Of a stretch of DNA of 64,000 nt, positions 51,101 through 63,392 are shown piece by piece. Each line of letters opens with the position of its first letter. Position 1 is the first letter of the stretch. The notes under the pieces were generated by a model. It was not told the origin of the DNA and did no database searches. It saw nothing but the letters and a program-made list of their open reading frames with translations. The translations under genes and the position numbers were made by a program. Source of the DNA: Steinernema hermaphroditum (lineage: Eukaryota > Nematoda > Chromadorea > Rhabditida > Steinernematidae); assembly GCA_030435675.1 (NCBI GenBank), contig CM059624.1, forward strand, positions 12,238,769-12,302,768. Direction: 5' to 3'.

Positions 51101-51389
51101 GAATGGTCAGTGAGAAGTGGACGGTAATCGGCGATCGATAGGCGCGTGCGAGGAGAAAAGGAATTTTGGCGCCAAAAAACTTTGTCGCCGATTAAATGAG
51201 CACGAGGAATGCAGAAGAGACCGAGCTGGAAGTGGTTCCGCACGAGCGGAAAGTGCAAGAACAAGGTGACTTTTTGATGAAGTGGGGGGCGGAAGGTTAA
51301 TCAAAAGAGCAATTGGGAAAGTGGCCGAATGTTCCAAGCCAAAAATCATGCTAAAAATTCTTCTTTGCGAACATGAAGGCACAACACAA

Positions 51390-51905
51390 CTACAAAAATC
51401 TCCATTTTGTGTATGAAGAAAATTCCCTTCGGGAAATTGGAGTAGGAGGAGTACCGTTTCCACGGCCAAAAATGGAATCTGAGACTAATCAAATTCCACA
51501 TAATTCAGTTATTGCAAAAGCTATCTGAGATCAGAGTATCGAACTACGATTACAAACGTTACGATTACACTAGAAAAAAATTAAAGATTCCTGGTCGATT
51601 AGGTATGTTGTGACAAAATCAACCAGCAAATTCCATATCAGCACGATTTTTGCACAAAAATCTCCATTTCGAGTACAAACAAAGTTCCAAGGCTAGCCCT
51701 GTGGGAAAGCAAGTGGAGTGGGAGGAGTACCGTTTCCCCAACCAAAAATGGAATCTAAGACTTCGAACAAATTCCATATAATTGAGCTATTGCAAAAGCT
51801 GTCTGAACTCAGATTATCTCCGATTACACTACAAAAATGAAAGATTCCTGGTCGATGAGGTATGTTGTGGCGAAAGCAATCAACAAATTCCGTATCTACG
51901 CGATT
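51390..51905 (+). repeat. Tandem duplication, ~260-320 bp unit
   Basis: Units at about 51390-51645 and 51654-51905 share acaaaaatctccatt, the block ggaggagtaccgtttcc, ccaaaaatggaatct, attgcaaaagct.tctga, and aaagattcctggtcgat with .aggtatgttgtg. They are moderately diverged with small length differences. Confidence 0.85.
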
Positions 51906-54900
51906 CTTGAGGAGGTAGAGACCGACCTTTGAGTGCATCGCTTCCACTAACAATCATTGATGCTTGGGTGGTTTTTTTCAGTAACAAAAATTTGTGTTTA
52001 TGTCGATTCTCTAATCCAAACTCTGTCCAGGCCCCAGCCCTCAGCCAAAAAGCGAAAAGAATACCTGAAAGGGGGACCAAAGTTTGGTCCAAAACGGTTT
52101 GGCACAAGGCCCAAAAATTACCTTATCTCTCCTTTACCGTATCATTCGTTCTCACTTCTGTTTTTCAAACACACTTCCTTTTAACTAATTTCGAATCAAT
52201 TCCAAATCCTAGGCGCCAAAAAAGCGAGCAGATGTGCGCGGCGATAAGGAACAAGTCTCTTCGCGGGGCATTAACCTTTGTCTAAGACCGCAGTGCTGCG
52301 TATTAGGTTCTTAGCGCACGGACAGGGGAAACGAGGCAAACTGCAAACAAACGACGACGATTAGGTTACGCACAACATAATCGCCGTTGCGCGGCGCAGA
52401 AGACAGTAACCGTTAATGGGTGCGCGAGGCAGTTGTGCCGAGGTCAGCGTGGACAAGTCTAAGAAGACCGCAAGGGACAATTGAAGGCCGGGTGGAAGGC
52501 AGCTGCAGGGAAGCTTTATATTGGAGCATAGAGAACATCACATTTTCTGTGATTTATTTCTTCAGCTCATGTTATGTACTCTCTAAACTTGCAAAAATCT
52601 AAAGAGAAATGAAAGCAAAACTGGTAGATGCCAAAAATTAAAGAAAAGCGACATTACGACCGCGACTTGAAACCCCGTGTATTCTATGAGCCGACTGTTG
52701 TGCACCAAGTGGGCGGAAGTTGTAGAAAGCAATGATGAACACCGTGAAATATGAAATGGTTGAAACTAAGAAATAGTTGAAGTATAGTAATGTTTGTATT
52801 CACAAAAATTCAAAATCTTCTACCAACCCTGTAGGTTGAATATGGTACAAAAAGCAAAAAAAAACGATAAATTGTTGTGTTCCAAAGAAAAAAAGAAATC
52901 TCACCGAAATTCGCAAACATCTTTCGTTAGTGAATTCGTGGTACCTGGTACCAAAAAAGTCTGGAAGAACCCAAAAATTTGTAGTGGAAATGCGAGAATT
53001 GAACCTAGACTGAAAATGCATACACCTTGGCATTTCGAAGGACGACAAACACAGATCGAAATTTTCTATTTTCACCAAATTTAACGCTAATTTAAGTCTT
53101 TGATAAGAAACGTGGTTCAAGGTAATGTTGATGATTCACCAAATAGATTGTAAATCGATAATACGCGTATGAGTTGCGATTAGCATCACGAAATCACGGC
53201 GGTCGAAAGTTGAAATTGAGCTATACATTGCAGAATTGAGCACATGCCTGATAAGCTGCGGAAAAGAAAAGTAGTTATCATTCCGGATCAATCAATGGAC
53301 TTTGTGACTACATGTAGCCAATATACCCAGCAATGAGATCTATTTGTTACCATGTTAAGGCACTCTTCGAAATGAGCATTCGTCGATCTTCTCGAGGCGA
53401 AGAAGAACTGGGAGATAAGTGTACGCCAGGAAGTAGCCTATGCAGAGATCTATATCAAAAATCCGAGATCTCGCTTATGACTGAACTGAGTAGAAAAATT
53501 GCCCCTGAGTTGACCAAACTGCGGAAACTGGCACTTGATAATGCTTGCGCATAATAGCGCTCATATCACTATGGGACGCTAAATGGTTCTTATGCAGCCT
53601 CACTCTATTTTGCATTTATACGAATGCATAACATAACAAGATGGCAAAAATTAAGCGGTGGATATTATCAGCTTCGGATGTTGATTCACACCAAACATGG
53701 ACTGTTTGAAAACCATCTAATCGATTACGCAATCATTGTCAATGCCTTACATCTTGAAAATATGATAAATCCACAAAACGGCAGTGCAGCAAAAATTATC
53801 AGAACAAAACGGAACTCACCCTTGAAAAACGCAATTTTGTCGGCAAACAAGGTCGCCGGACAGGTCGCCGCCGCGTCGTCTGTCACTCAAACAGACAAGT
53901 GTTCGCCTGAAAAAATGAAACATGATTGAGGCGTGTAGAAAAAATTAGCGCGCGATGGAGCGAGGGACGGCGGGGCGCGTTTAATGGAAACAACAGTCAA
54001 AGACAAACACTATTAATGCATTAGGAATGTTTCTCGTCCATTGTGTTTACATAGACACTTTGAGGAATTCAATCTTGCACTGCTAAAAGCTTCGTTTTTC
54101 CACATACAACACGACAAACCTGTTCTGTCCGATTTTGTTCTTTTGTGGACGGAAGATGCGTTCTCCAATCAAGAGGTTCAAAGGGCGACTACAGAATAAA
54201 ATGACAATTTCCACAATTAATTCCCAAGCATGATTTCTAGCATGACGCGTTGAAATTCCTTGAAAAGTAATCGGGCTATCAGTTGTTTAGTTCATATTAT
54301 AAAAGGTATACATGATTTGGCGATAAGCAAACTCTGAATGTTTCTTGATTATAAATCACAAATTAAGGAGCTCCATCAAAAAAAAAGAAAAATATGGACC
54401 GCAAGCAAAAATATGCACTGGACATGATCGCCTGTTTTAACTCCGACGTGCCCCGCACTGAAGAGATAAAAGAGACTACGGTACAAACCATGACCCGCCG
54501 ATCATGATCCCCTAAAACATGTTGCGCGCGAAGGTCTATTTCTTGGAAACTTCTTTTGTTGCTCAAGGAAGGACTCGAAGAAATTCTCGCAAAAATTAGT
54601 ATTTTTTTTTGCAAGCTTAATGAATAAGTTCCATCCTCCTAATTTGTTGAAGCTTTTAAGTCTTATAAGTGTCCGAAATTGTCTTCTAGTGACACCGACA
54701 TACAACTTTGAAAACAGGCGATGGACATTGAAGCAAGACTGGGTACCTGCTGGAGTCAAATAAACAATGGACGTCTGCAGGAAGCGAATCCCAGACTTCT
54801 GAACCAAGGACGATTGGCCCTGCAACAATCCAGATTTTAACCCTATGGATTTCAATTCCGTTGTTCCGCAGAGAATCCGTAATTGTAAAGACACCAATAC

Positions 54901-55342
54901 AAATATACCGCCAACCTGTTGTAACGAAAAGAAAACGCTTTTCCACTCCAAAAATCCGAAAGACCTACACCCATTATGAAACTGAAAAGTCTTTTTTGCT
55001 ATTTAACGAATGCATCTTAGAGCTCCAATATATTCTAACTTGCTTTTAACGTTCGTTTGCTGCAAAAAAAACTTTGTTGGTACGGGGTTTCCTAGTGCAT
55101 ATGGTTAGTGACTTTATGGGGCAAACGATTGCCATAATTCCTGTTTGCGAACATTGAAACAGATCGCAGACGTGCAACCCTAATAACGTCATTATCGTAA
55201 AAACATGCGACGTCGTTTTTCTGTTCGTCATCGCCGCTTCTTCGCCGAGGTCATTTTAGAGCGAAAGCGGTTTTGAAACATTTCTCATACGATTTTATGA
55301 GTCATCGCGTCGCGAAAGTTGGGCAACCGGATTCCAAGACGC

Positions 55343-55350
55343 TATTTAAA
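55343..55350 (+). promoter_or_regulatory. TATA-like box of the DB-module gene
   Basis: TATTTAAA lies 38 bases before the start codon of the secreted protein at 55388. The short distance and the strong signal-peptide start fit a simple TATA promoter with a very short leader. Confidence 0.5.
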
Positions 55351-55387
55351 TGTCGCCCGCTGGCTTATCCCCATCATCACTCGAATC

Positions 55388-56077
55388 ATGCATTCTTCTG
55401 CTCTCATCGCCCTCACCGCTCTCCTCGGCCTCGTCTTCGTCGTCCACGTCTCCGAAGCCTGCTTCGCTTCTGGAGTCTGTGGCGGAGGCTACGGCTACGC
55501 GCCTCCGGCTCCTGTTTCCTGTGGAGGCTGCTCCTCGGGATATGGATGTGGACCTTATGGCTGCTACCAGAAGGCCCGTGCCCGTTCGGCGAAGACTCTG
55601 CATGCCGATAGCGAAGAAGAAGAGGAGGAGAGGGCGCCTCAGACCCCCGATGAGAAGTTCATGGCCTGCTGCCGCGACAGAAAACTTCCCGACGCCTGCT
55701 TGGGCAAATGCTCCTTCGCCTCCTACACTAAGGATGCCCTCCAGGTTGGACCTAATACAGTTCGGTCAAGTAAACTCCTATCTTAGGCCATGTACTTCCG
55801 CACGGACAAGTGCCCCATGCAAGCCGCGGCTGATCTTCAGTTCTGCGCCGCTCAGGGACGCGACCACCGCGAGTGCTGCGTTCGCAACGGAGTCGGCAGC
55901 ACCTTGTCCGGACAGAAGTGCCTCATCTTCTGCGACCAGCGCCCTGGCAACACCACCCAGCTCGACCTCACCTACATGTCCTGCTTCGACCGCTTCGAGA
56001 GCATGAAGGGATGCTTCTTCAACGACATCACCAAGGGATCTGGACGCGGAGCTGCTCGTCGCTTCGACAACGTTTAG
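55388..56077 (+). CDS. Secreted DB-module protein
   Basis: Two exons (55388-55744, 55787-56077) joined across a 42-bp intron (gttgga...atcttag) give 215 residues. Residues 1-24 are a signal peptide (MHSSALIALTALLGLVFVVH). A Gly/Tyr/Cys-rich segment (CGGGYGYAPPAPVSCGGCSS) and an acidic run (EEEEEE) follow. The rest is a DB module (nematode extracellular Cys-rich domain): FMACCRDRKLPDACLGKCSF, CP/CAA, GRDHRECC, KCLIFCDQ, LTYMSCFDRFESMKGCFF. The function of DB modules is unknown. They are thought to act outside the cell. The codon use is strongly GC-biased at third positions compared with the surrounding DNA, suggesting high expression. A longer reading starting at 55319 would bury the signal peptide, so I chose 55388. 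Confidence 0.93.
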
Positions 56078-57498
56078 AGCCTTTTCGAGCCTTATTCAAA
56101 ATTCTACTCACATGTTGTACAAAACTGGGAATGAAATGAATCTTTAAATTTGATATACCGCAAATCGCATGTACAACTTCCTCGAAACTAGTGCACGATG
56201 GAACTGAAATGTAGTGTAAATACACCGTTTCGAACACTCTGTGATAGTCCGAGTTTTAATGAAAACAGATGAAAGAAATGGAAAAAATGTTTGGCCAAGC
56301 GAAGGAAATCACGTATGAATACCGCAGATCGTACAACTTCCTCAAAAATTGTGCACGATATCTGCAAGATTGAACGAGTCGAATGGACCCTACCACCCTT
56401 CCAAAAATAATGAACTTTGCTGATTTTTTGAAAATACACTGTTTCGCATACCACACTTTGTGATCGAGTGTTAATGAACTTTTTAATAATGAACTGTTCA
56501 ATGAAAAATGATCCTTTTGGGGTCAAGAAGTCCAAGAAGGAGCCAAGCGAAGGAAATCAGCCGAGTGAATGAATTGAAACCTAGTAGCCATGTTTTACAT
56601 CAAACCACTCTAAGCCTAATTTTTCGTCCATAAAGTCGTGAGATGTCTTACTCTGTATCTCTAAGAACCTTTGTACAAGTGGCAGAGTTCGCAGTGCGAA
56701 AAGATGGAAATGTCGACCGTAGCACGAAAGGAGCCAAATAAACTTAAAGGTTTTGTTTGGTTGCCTCTCCAAAAATAACTATCTTTTCTGAGTTTTTGCC
56801 AATTCACCGTTTCGAACACTTTGTGATTGTAATGGACTAAAATTTTCTTTGGAAAAACGTTTGTTTTTGAACCAAGAAGTCGAACTGGCTCGGAATCAAG
56901 CGAAAAAAATCAGCCGCATGGATGGAATAAAATCCCTGGCACAGTGAAATCAAACAAAATGAAACAACGAAACAATGACAAAAATCAAGCCATTAAGAAT
57001 GTTTGAATGAGAGAATATGATTTAGTGAAGACTAATGAAGACCGGAGAAAGGAAGACAAAAATAAAACTCCATTAAGAAGGTATATGTATTTGTATGGGA
57101 AATATGATATACTTTCTAGTTTATTCTATGAAATCAGTCCTCTTAGAATGCGTCGCGCCTTCCCTCTAAGCTTATTCACTAGACACTTCGTCTTCTCCGT
57201 TCCGCAGATTCCTATGGCTGGTTGTCTTTAGCTCACTTTAGCTTACCCAGCAAAAATCTGTTTACGATATCATGCCTTGCCAATACGATATGAATTTGCC
57301 AAAACTCAAATGGACTTTCTCCACATACGTGTGCAACTTTACGAAAATACGGAGTAGCTCTGTTGCGTTACTCAACTGAAATGCCCTACTTCTCTTTGCA
57401 TCACCCCTATCAATCGGCTTATTCCGTGTTTTCAGTCAGGTTCATGATTACATATGAAAAAAAACCACACTCGATTGAACAAACAGAAAAGAAAAGAT
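56078..57498. other. Intergenic with diverged local repeats
   Basis: Blocks such as gtacaacttcctc.aaa followed by gtgcacgat, ca.cgtttcgaacact.tgtgat and gccaagcgaaggaaatca recur two or three times between 56160 and 56900. No gene is seen. Confidence 0.65.
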
Positions 57499-57500
57499 TA

Positions 57501-58799
57501 CAGGGTGACCACCCTAAAGTGTGACATAGCTTTGTCGCTCAATTTTCGATATTTTTTCCGCATCGCCGCGCGTTTTGTCTGTTTTATTCGTGTTTCGCGA
57601 CCGTTTTTACCCTATATTAACTGTTATTAGCTCTGTATTTGCTGTTATTCAGGGTAAAAATGGTCTCCGAAAGTGTGCGTTCCGCGATCGTTGAGCTCCA
57701 TTGCGGCGGAAGGTCGAATCCCGAGATTTGCAAGACCCTCAAACTTCGCCGAGATGCCGTCAAACGCGTGCTGGACCGATTCTGGGAAACTGGCGACGTC
57801 AAGGACCGTCCCCGAAGCGGAAGAGAAAGGACTGCAAGAACTCCACAAGTCCGAGAGGCCGTTCGGAAGATGATCAAGCGCAATCCCGACCGATCCATCA
57901 TGAAGCTGGCCAAGACGTACAAAATCGGCTACGCATCGATGTACAAGCTTGTCACCGAGGATCTGCATTTCAAGAGCTACAAAATAAGCCGCGGACACCT
58001 GCTAACCGATGCGAAAAAGGCCGAACGGCTTCAGAAGTGCAAGAAGCTGAGAGCTGAGAGCCGCGGGTCCGGATTCGCCAATGTGGTCTTATCCGATGAG
58101 AAGATTTTTACCATTTAAGCGGTCCACAACTCCCAGAATCACTGTTACCTGCTGCAGAAAGGCTCCTCGCGTACGAAGCACGTTAAAACAAGCCATTTCC
58201 CCAATTCTGTGATGGTTTGGGGCGAAATCTGCGCAACTAGAAAAATTTTCCCGGTTTTCGTTGAAAAAGGTGCGGAAATGGACTCTCAGGTGTAGCAATA
58301 AAAGATCTTGGTGAAGCTTTTGATTCCCTGGACCGAAAAACACTTCCCCGACCACGATTGGGTGCTCCAGCAGGATTGGGCCCCCGCCCACGGACCAAAA
58401 TCGACAATGAGCTTCATGGAGGACCAAATTCCGTGGTTTTGGGACAAGTCAATTTGACCCTCAAATTCTCCCGATTTGAACCCTATGGATTACGCGATAT
58501 GGTCCATTTTGGAGGAGAAGGCCTGCCGAAGACGCCACGCCACCGTGGAGGACCTGAAGCGCGATCTCCTTCAAGCCTGGGACGAAATTAGCCTGGAAAC
58601 CCTCGCGGCGGTCGTCGAAAATTTCAAGAAGCGAGTCCAGGCCTGTATCGACGCGCAAGACGGCCATTTCGAGTGAAATTCACGCTATAGATGTATTTTT
58701 GCGTGCTTAATTACGTGGTATTATTGGTTTCCCGAAATAAATGCATTTTTTGATGAAAAAATCGTGTTCTTCATGTCACACTTTAGGGTGGTCACCCTG
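57501..58799 (+). mobile_element. mariner/Tc1-superfamily transposon, 1,299 bp
   Basis: The ends are perfect 27-bp terminal inverted repeats starting CAGGGTGACCACCC. The insertion is flanked by TA on both sides (57499-57500 and 58800-58801), the hallmark target duplication of this superfamily. The single gene inside is on the + strand with AATAAA near its end. Intact ends imply it could be moved by an enzyme supplied elsewhere, although its own gene is broken. Confidence 0.97.
57660..58676 (+). pseudogene. mariner transposase with four in-frame stops
   Basis: The coding frame is uninterrupted by indels for 338 residue positions but carries stops at 58116, 58293, 58299 and 58455. The N-terminal part has paired-type helix-turn-helix DNA-binding regions (SAIVELHCGGRSNPEICKTL and SIMKLAKTYKIGYASMYKLV) with the GRPR-like linker PRSGRERTART. 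The catalytic DDD triad is present: LSDEKIF, VLQQDWAPAH and NSPDLNPMDY. Tryptophan after the second Asp replaces the usual Asn, and about 32 residues separate the last two Asp. Stops without frame shifts point to fairly recent inactivation. A fragment of the same family is at 8829-9200. Confidence 0.93.
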
Positions 58800-58801
58800 T
58801 A

Positions 58802-61800
58802 GAAAAGGACTTTTGGAGCCAAAGACTGAACCGTAGATAAGGAGCTGCATTCCTTTCTTTCTGTGTCCATGTGATCATGCCTAATGCTTCGTATCCGTCA
58901 TAAATGTCACAGACAATAAGTGCTTTTTCAAAAATTTGCAGCCAATTGTAAAAGAGAACCTTCGGAGAATACTATGAAATAAGCAGAAATAGAAGTAGCA
59001 GAAGACTAGTAAGCAGGTTTCAACGAAAGAGAACCAACTTGTTGAGGAGATTGATGGTTTAACTAGCATATCGCTGTCCATTAAATAGCGAACGTCACGC
59101 AAACATCTCATTTAGTTCGTTCTCCTAATCTGTGTTGACGGTTTTTAACAGCCGTGGCGGTAAATCGAACAAATCACCACATATCGCCTCAAGGGCATTG
59201 AAGGAAAATCATATGATACGCGGTAATTTGTCGTACGTACTTGAGCAGTTGAGGTGATGGATCAATCAGGGCTCAAAAATAACTAATTATTATTAGATAT
59301 TCCAAAAGTTGTGTGTTTGCTCAGTATTTAAAAATATGTGTATGACATTAATCACGGCATTTTTCATTCTTCACATATACTGGCTTCAAACCAAATTGCT
59401 TAAGGGTCTTTCCCGGTCCAAAATTCTAGGATTCGCTACCGGTAGAAGTTCAATGACTTGGTCGCTTCATCGCTTTGTTCCGAAGTGGCTATTCACCCAG
59501 GGGAACAACGCTTCCTTCAGAATCAAATTATGACCACGACATGACAAAAATTGAATCTACTTGATCGTATAATAACTGTTCGAACGTCTTTTGTGACTGC
59601 GTGATTCAAACGCGATAACATGAGGAGTAAGGAGCACCGTACCACAAAGACTACAGTAATCAAGTTCTTGAGTCCTGTCATAAAAACGCGATCCACTACA
59701 GAGTCATAAGAATATCACGCACATGCTCAAAAATTAAACAAAAATTTTGTAAAAAGCTAGACTTGATGAGAGAACAATCAAGTTGCTCAAAATTCTGGAG
59801 GATCAAAAAGACTAGATCTAAATCTAGCTCAAAAGTGTCCGCATAAAAACCAGATTTTTTCATCAGAAAAATGAGAAATGGTTTCTAATTTGATCCTTCT
59901 TTAGCTGCTTTGAACCAATCAATTCATTTGAAAAACAAACGCAACAACAAAGTAAGCAGCAAGATTTCATAATACAACTGGAAAAACATAAAAGTCGCTC
60001 CCTTATGTACCCCTCAGTACAAAGCAACATTAAGATCTCCCACAGCGATCTACAAAAGGAGACGAAAACCATTCATTAGCATGTCGCCTTGTAGTGGAAA
60101 TGGACCAGTTCCTTTTTTCACAAGACACGATTCGTTCGAGGCGCAGATCTCATTTGTCACATCGAACAACGTATTCAGATGTCAATTCCGTCGTTCGATC
60201 GCTAATTGTTGGTTAATCACGAAGGACAAGTCTCGCTGAACTCATCCACCATCTGTTTCAAGAATTTCACTTTTTTGGTTGGTTCACGCACCTGTTTTAC
60301 GACTAAACCCCTTTATAAGCAAAAGCAAGGAATTAAACCCGCAAAAGAAACAAAAAAATTTCCAACCGAACTAAGACTAAAGAAGTAATCAATTATTATT
60401 TTCGGATTATTCGTGGCTATCCGCAGCACATTTTAATACACCTTTACACGACTGGAAACCTCGACATGAACAGCAAGATCGCATGGTCAGTTTCAATGCC
60501 AACGCCGAGAGGATGGCGTCGATTCTATATAAAAATAATCAGTGACAAAGGTCTCATGGCCGCTTACGAATCGTTCGTCACCGTTATAAAAGCTTCCTAA
60601 TGTCTACTCAATTAACAAACCTGTGTCGAATTGAAAACTGCACGGTGTTCAGAAAGTCCTCTGAAATGAAAACCTGGATTTTTATACAAAAAACGCATCT
60701 AAATCCGAAAACAAGCAACACTACACAACTTTCTGAACACCCTATATCATATGAAGTAGAAGTGTCCTCCTCAATTGAAGGGAATTTCCTGTCGCAACTG
60801 GAATCAGCCTCTTTGCCGGATCACCGATCATTGGACAAAAATTAGCTATAAGTAACCAGTATCGTTATTGTAAGCCAGTACTTGAATCATGCATGTGAAT
60901 TTTTATCATACAGCAAAATTTATACTATCGTGATAAATTATTTTTTCCCTTTGCTTTCGGCCTAGCCATCTAGAAACCTCCTTGATGAAAACAGGCATTT
61001 GATGAGACCAAATCAATCAACAGACCAAAACCAGCATCTAACAAAAATTTAGACGACAAAGTTCGTGGACAGAGTTGGCCGAAGTAAACACTTCATTTTG
61101 CAAAGTGTTTACATATTTGTCTCAAAGTGTCTATAGACTTTATGCGCACATCCTACTGGAAGAGCACGCCCAAAAAGAAAGAAAAAGAAACTCGTGGATG
61201 CTGGAATCTGTGTACAAAAATTAAAAGAAATGTAACGCTTCCATAGATTTCAAATGAATGCTCCAACCCATGCTAAAAAATTATACACACAGCACCGCTA
61301 AGCAGAGCTAATCCTAAGTGAACTCGTTCAAAATGGAAAACTAAACAAATCACGAAGGAATATAAGTCTCTAACAAACTGAACCTGCTCTCATCGAACCC
61401 TCTAAGGCAACGTTATCCATTTCCTTTTCGCGTCTTCGCACAAAAACGTCGCTTCGCATGAATCAACACGCTAATCAGTCACGAAAATCGGTTCTCTGCT
61501 TGCGCTCCTCGCTGCGTGATGACCACAAAAACATGTGGTCGTGCCAAAGGGCGCTCTGGCGGACGAGGCGGACAGCGTAAGGGGATATGCAAATTAGGAA
61601 GGCACGGACCTGACACGTCTGTTTGCCTATCCATGTCTCTTTGTTCAATTGCGTCAACAGATGCACCGACGGTTGTTGGAAAATTTAGGGGTTCTTGAAG
61701 TGAAATAAGAAAATTTGAATAGAAGAAGTTGGTGAAAGCGAACAAAGAGCTCAAAAATTTTGACATTTATGTTAAGAACCACAAGCAAACTTACGAAAGC

Positions 61801-63392
61801 GACCAGAAATTATATCATTCCATTGTCACCTAGGGAAGGGACCACATGCAAAAAAGTTTGCCAAAGATAGACATGAACGATTTGCACGATTTTCACCCAC
61901 ATGTGAAAAAAAGAGTCATTCCATCGCCGAGTTATCCTACACGACAAGGCTGCTAAAAATTCAAAGAACTTCATCTGTACCTCCTTCATAAACTTATACT
62001 TCAACGATGACCCCATTGTATCTTAGACTTGTCCTACTTCTTATGAATGGTTACGGTCCTTTCTTGGAACTTGATGACATGAAAACGGTGAGTGGAGCAA
62101 TAAAATGCTGTATATAGTAGTGCAAATACATATACATATACGACTGATACGCGAAACACCCCTCCCCCCAGAAGTCCCCCAAAAATTACAGAACGTGATC
62201 CGCCGTTGTGAAAACATTAGAAACTGCTTAAAAAGTCAAAAATCGCATTTCCAACTCACATAGTTTTAATTAAGTTTTAACATGAATTAGCCCTGTTTTA
62301 ATGTAAGTCAAGAAAAAAATTAAACTCCAATTCCTATTTTCGTCCAAAAGATAAGACAAAATTTACTGAGCATTCACGATGCAAAAAGATCTTAATCTTG
62401 TCTTGTCAAACTTAATTGTATTATAATCCCAAAATCTTGAATTGTTCCAAGGATCACCAGTTCGTTCAAATAGGAACACATGTAGCTATCGACTATATGT
62501 GACTGACTCAATTAAACAATTAAACATGGGTTGACTCTCAAAAAATACAGAAGGTCAAGTCCAGCAAGGAATCCAGCATAGCGAAGCAAAGCAAAAATCC
62601 AGCAAAAATTTACCCAGGAACGAACGAAGATGTTAATATGCATGTCCGATTTCTATTTGAGAAGTTAGTAAAACAAAATTATGTAAGAGAGAATTACGAG
62701 AGAAAGAAGACAATATGTCATAGATCTCGATCTTTGAGCGGGCCAAAATAACCCTGATTAAAGCAATCTACCCAGGAACCCACATGATGAAAAACTTACT
62801 AGTCCCTCCAGAAGAAGTCGTGCCCTCCTGGCCCGGCAATCAGTCATCTGTTTTGTAAACAGACATTACAGCGAATCGTTTGTTCTCCACCCCAATCAGC
62901 GCAAAAACTCTCTCAAACACGACAGCGCCCGCGAGCGATCGAAATCGAAATTTCTCCGCGCGGCTGTCAGAAGCGCGAAACGGTCGCATCGATCACCACC
63001 CCAAGCAGCTTCCACCTGCCGGCGACAGTTCGACTTCAGGGATATAAATACATCGATCTGAGGGCATACCTTATGCAACGCGCGTCCACCGACGAGAAGG
63101 GCGATTATTCCGGATGGCCGCGTCGCGCACCCCGATCGCATTACCAAAACATACAGAGAAGAAGGATATTATTATAGCCAATAGGGGGAATACTATTACA
63201 CCAAATACTATAAAGATCGAATCTACGGGAATTATGCGATACTGGAAGGGAAATACACGTCACGCGGTAACCGAAGTAAGTGGCAAAGAACGATGGCACA
63301 TCAGATGAGGAATGTGTGGTGATAAGAAACGCATGTCGACCTGAAATCGGCTTATAAGTAGTTCCAAACGGGGAAACGAGTGATACCTGAGA
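58802..63392. other. Intergenic, mariner to acyltransferase gene
   Basis: AT-rich DNA with many + strand CAAAAAT motifs, a small foldback element at 60644-60741 and a GC-richer block at about 62880-63130. No gene, RNA gene or conserved reading frame was recognised. Confidence 0.55.
60644..60741. mobile_element. Short MITE-like foldback element
   Basis: GGTGTTCAGAAAGT at 60644-60657 is exactly inverted at 60728-60741 (ACTTTCTGAACACC), enclosing about 70 bp. Such short elements with GGTGTTCAGAAAGT-type ends are common non-autonomous DNA transposons. The target duplication is unclear. Confidence 0.65.

Larger units (their letters stand above)
48154..55387. other. Region upstream of the last traced KASH exon
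   Basis: Must contain, or precede, the first exon of the long KASH isoform, which I could not identify. A possible small exon lies near 53828-53900 on the minus strand, but its phases do not join 48153. GC-rich islands lie at about 48340-48760, 50370-51200 and 52210-52500, and a tandem duplication at 51390-51905. Open frames around 50300-50880 overlap on both strands and look like composition effects. An unidentified reading lies at 54580-54950 (-). Confidence 0.5.

Noticed and set aside
54580..54951. 149-codon minus-strand frame and an overlapping 86-codon frame
   Set aside because: No recognisable domain, and two frames compete over the same DNA. No splice or start evidence chooses between them.
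55350..56006. 218-codon Ser/Pro-rich frame on the + strand
   Set aside because: It is an alternative frame over the DB-module gene. The DB frame has the signal peptide and conserved cysteines.
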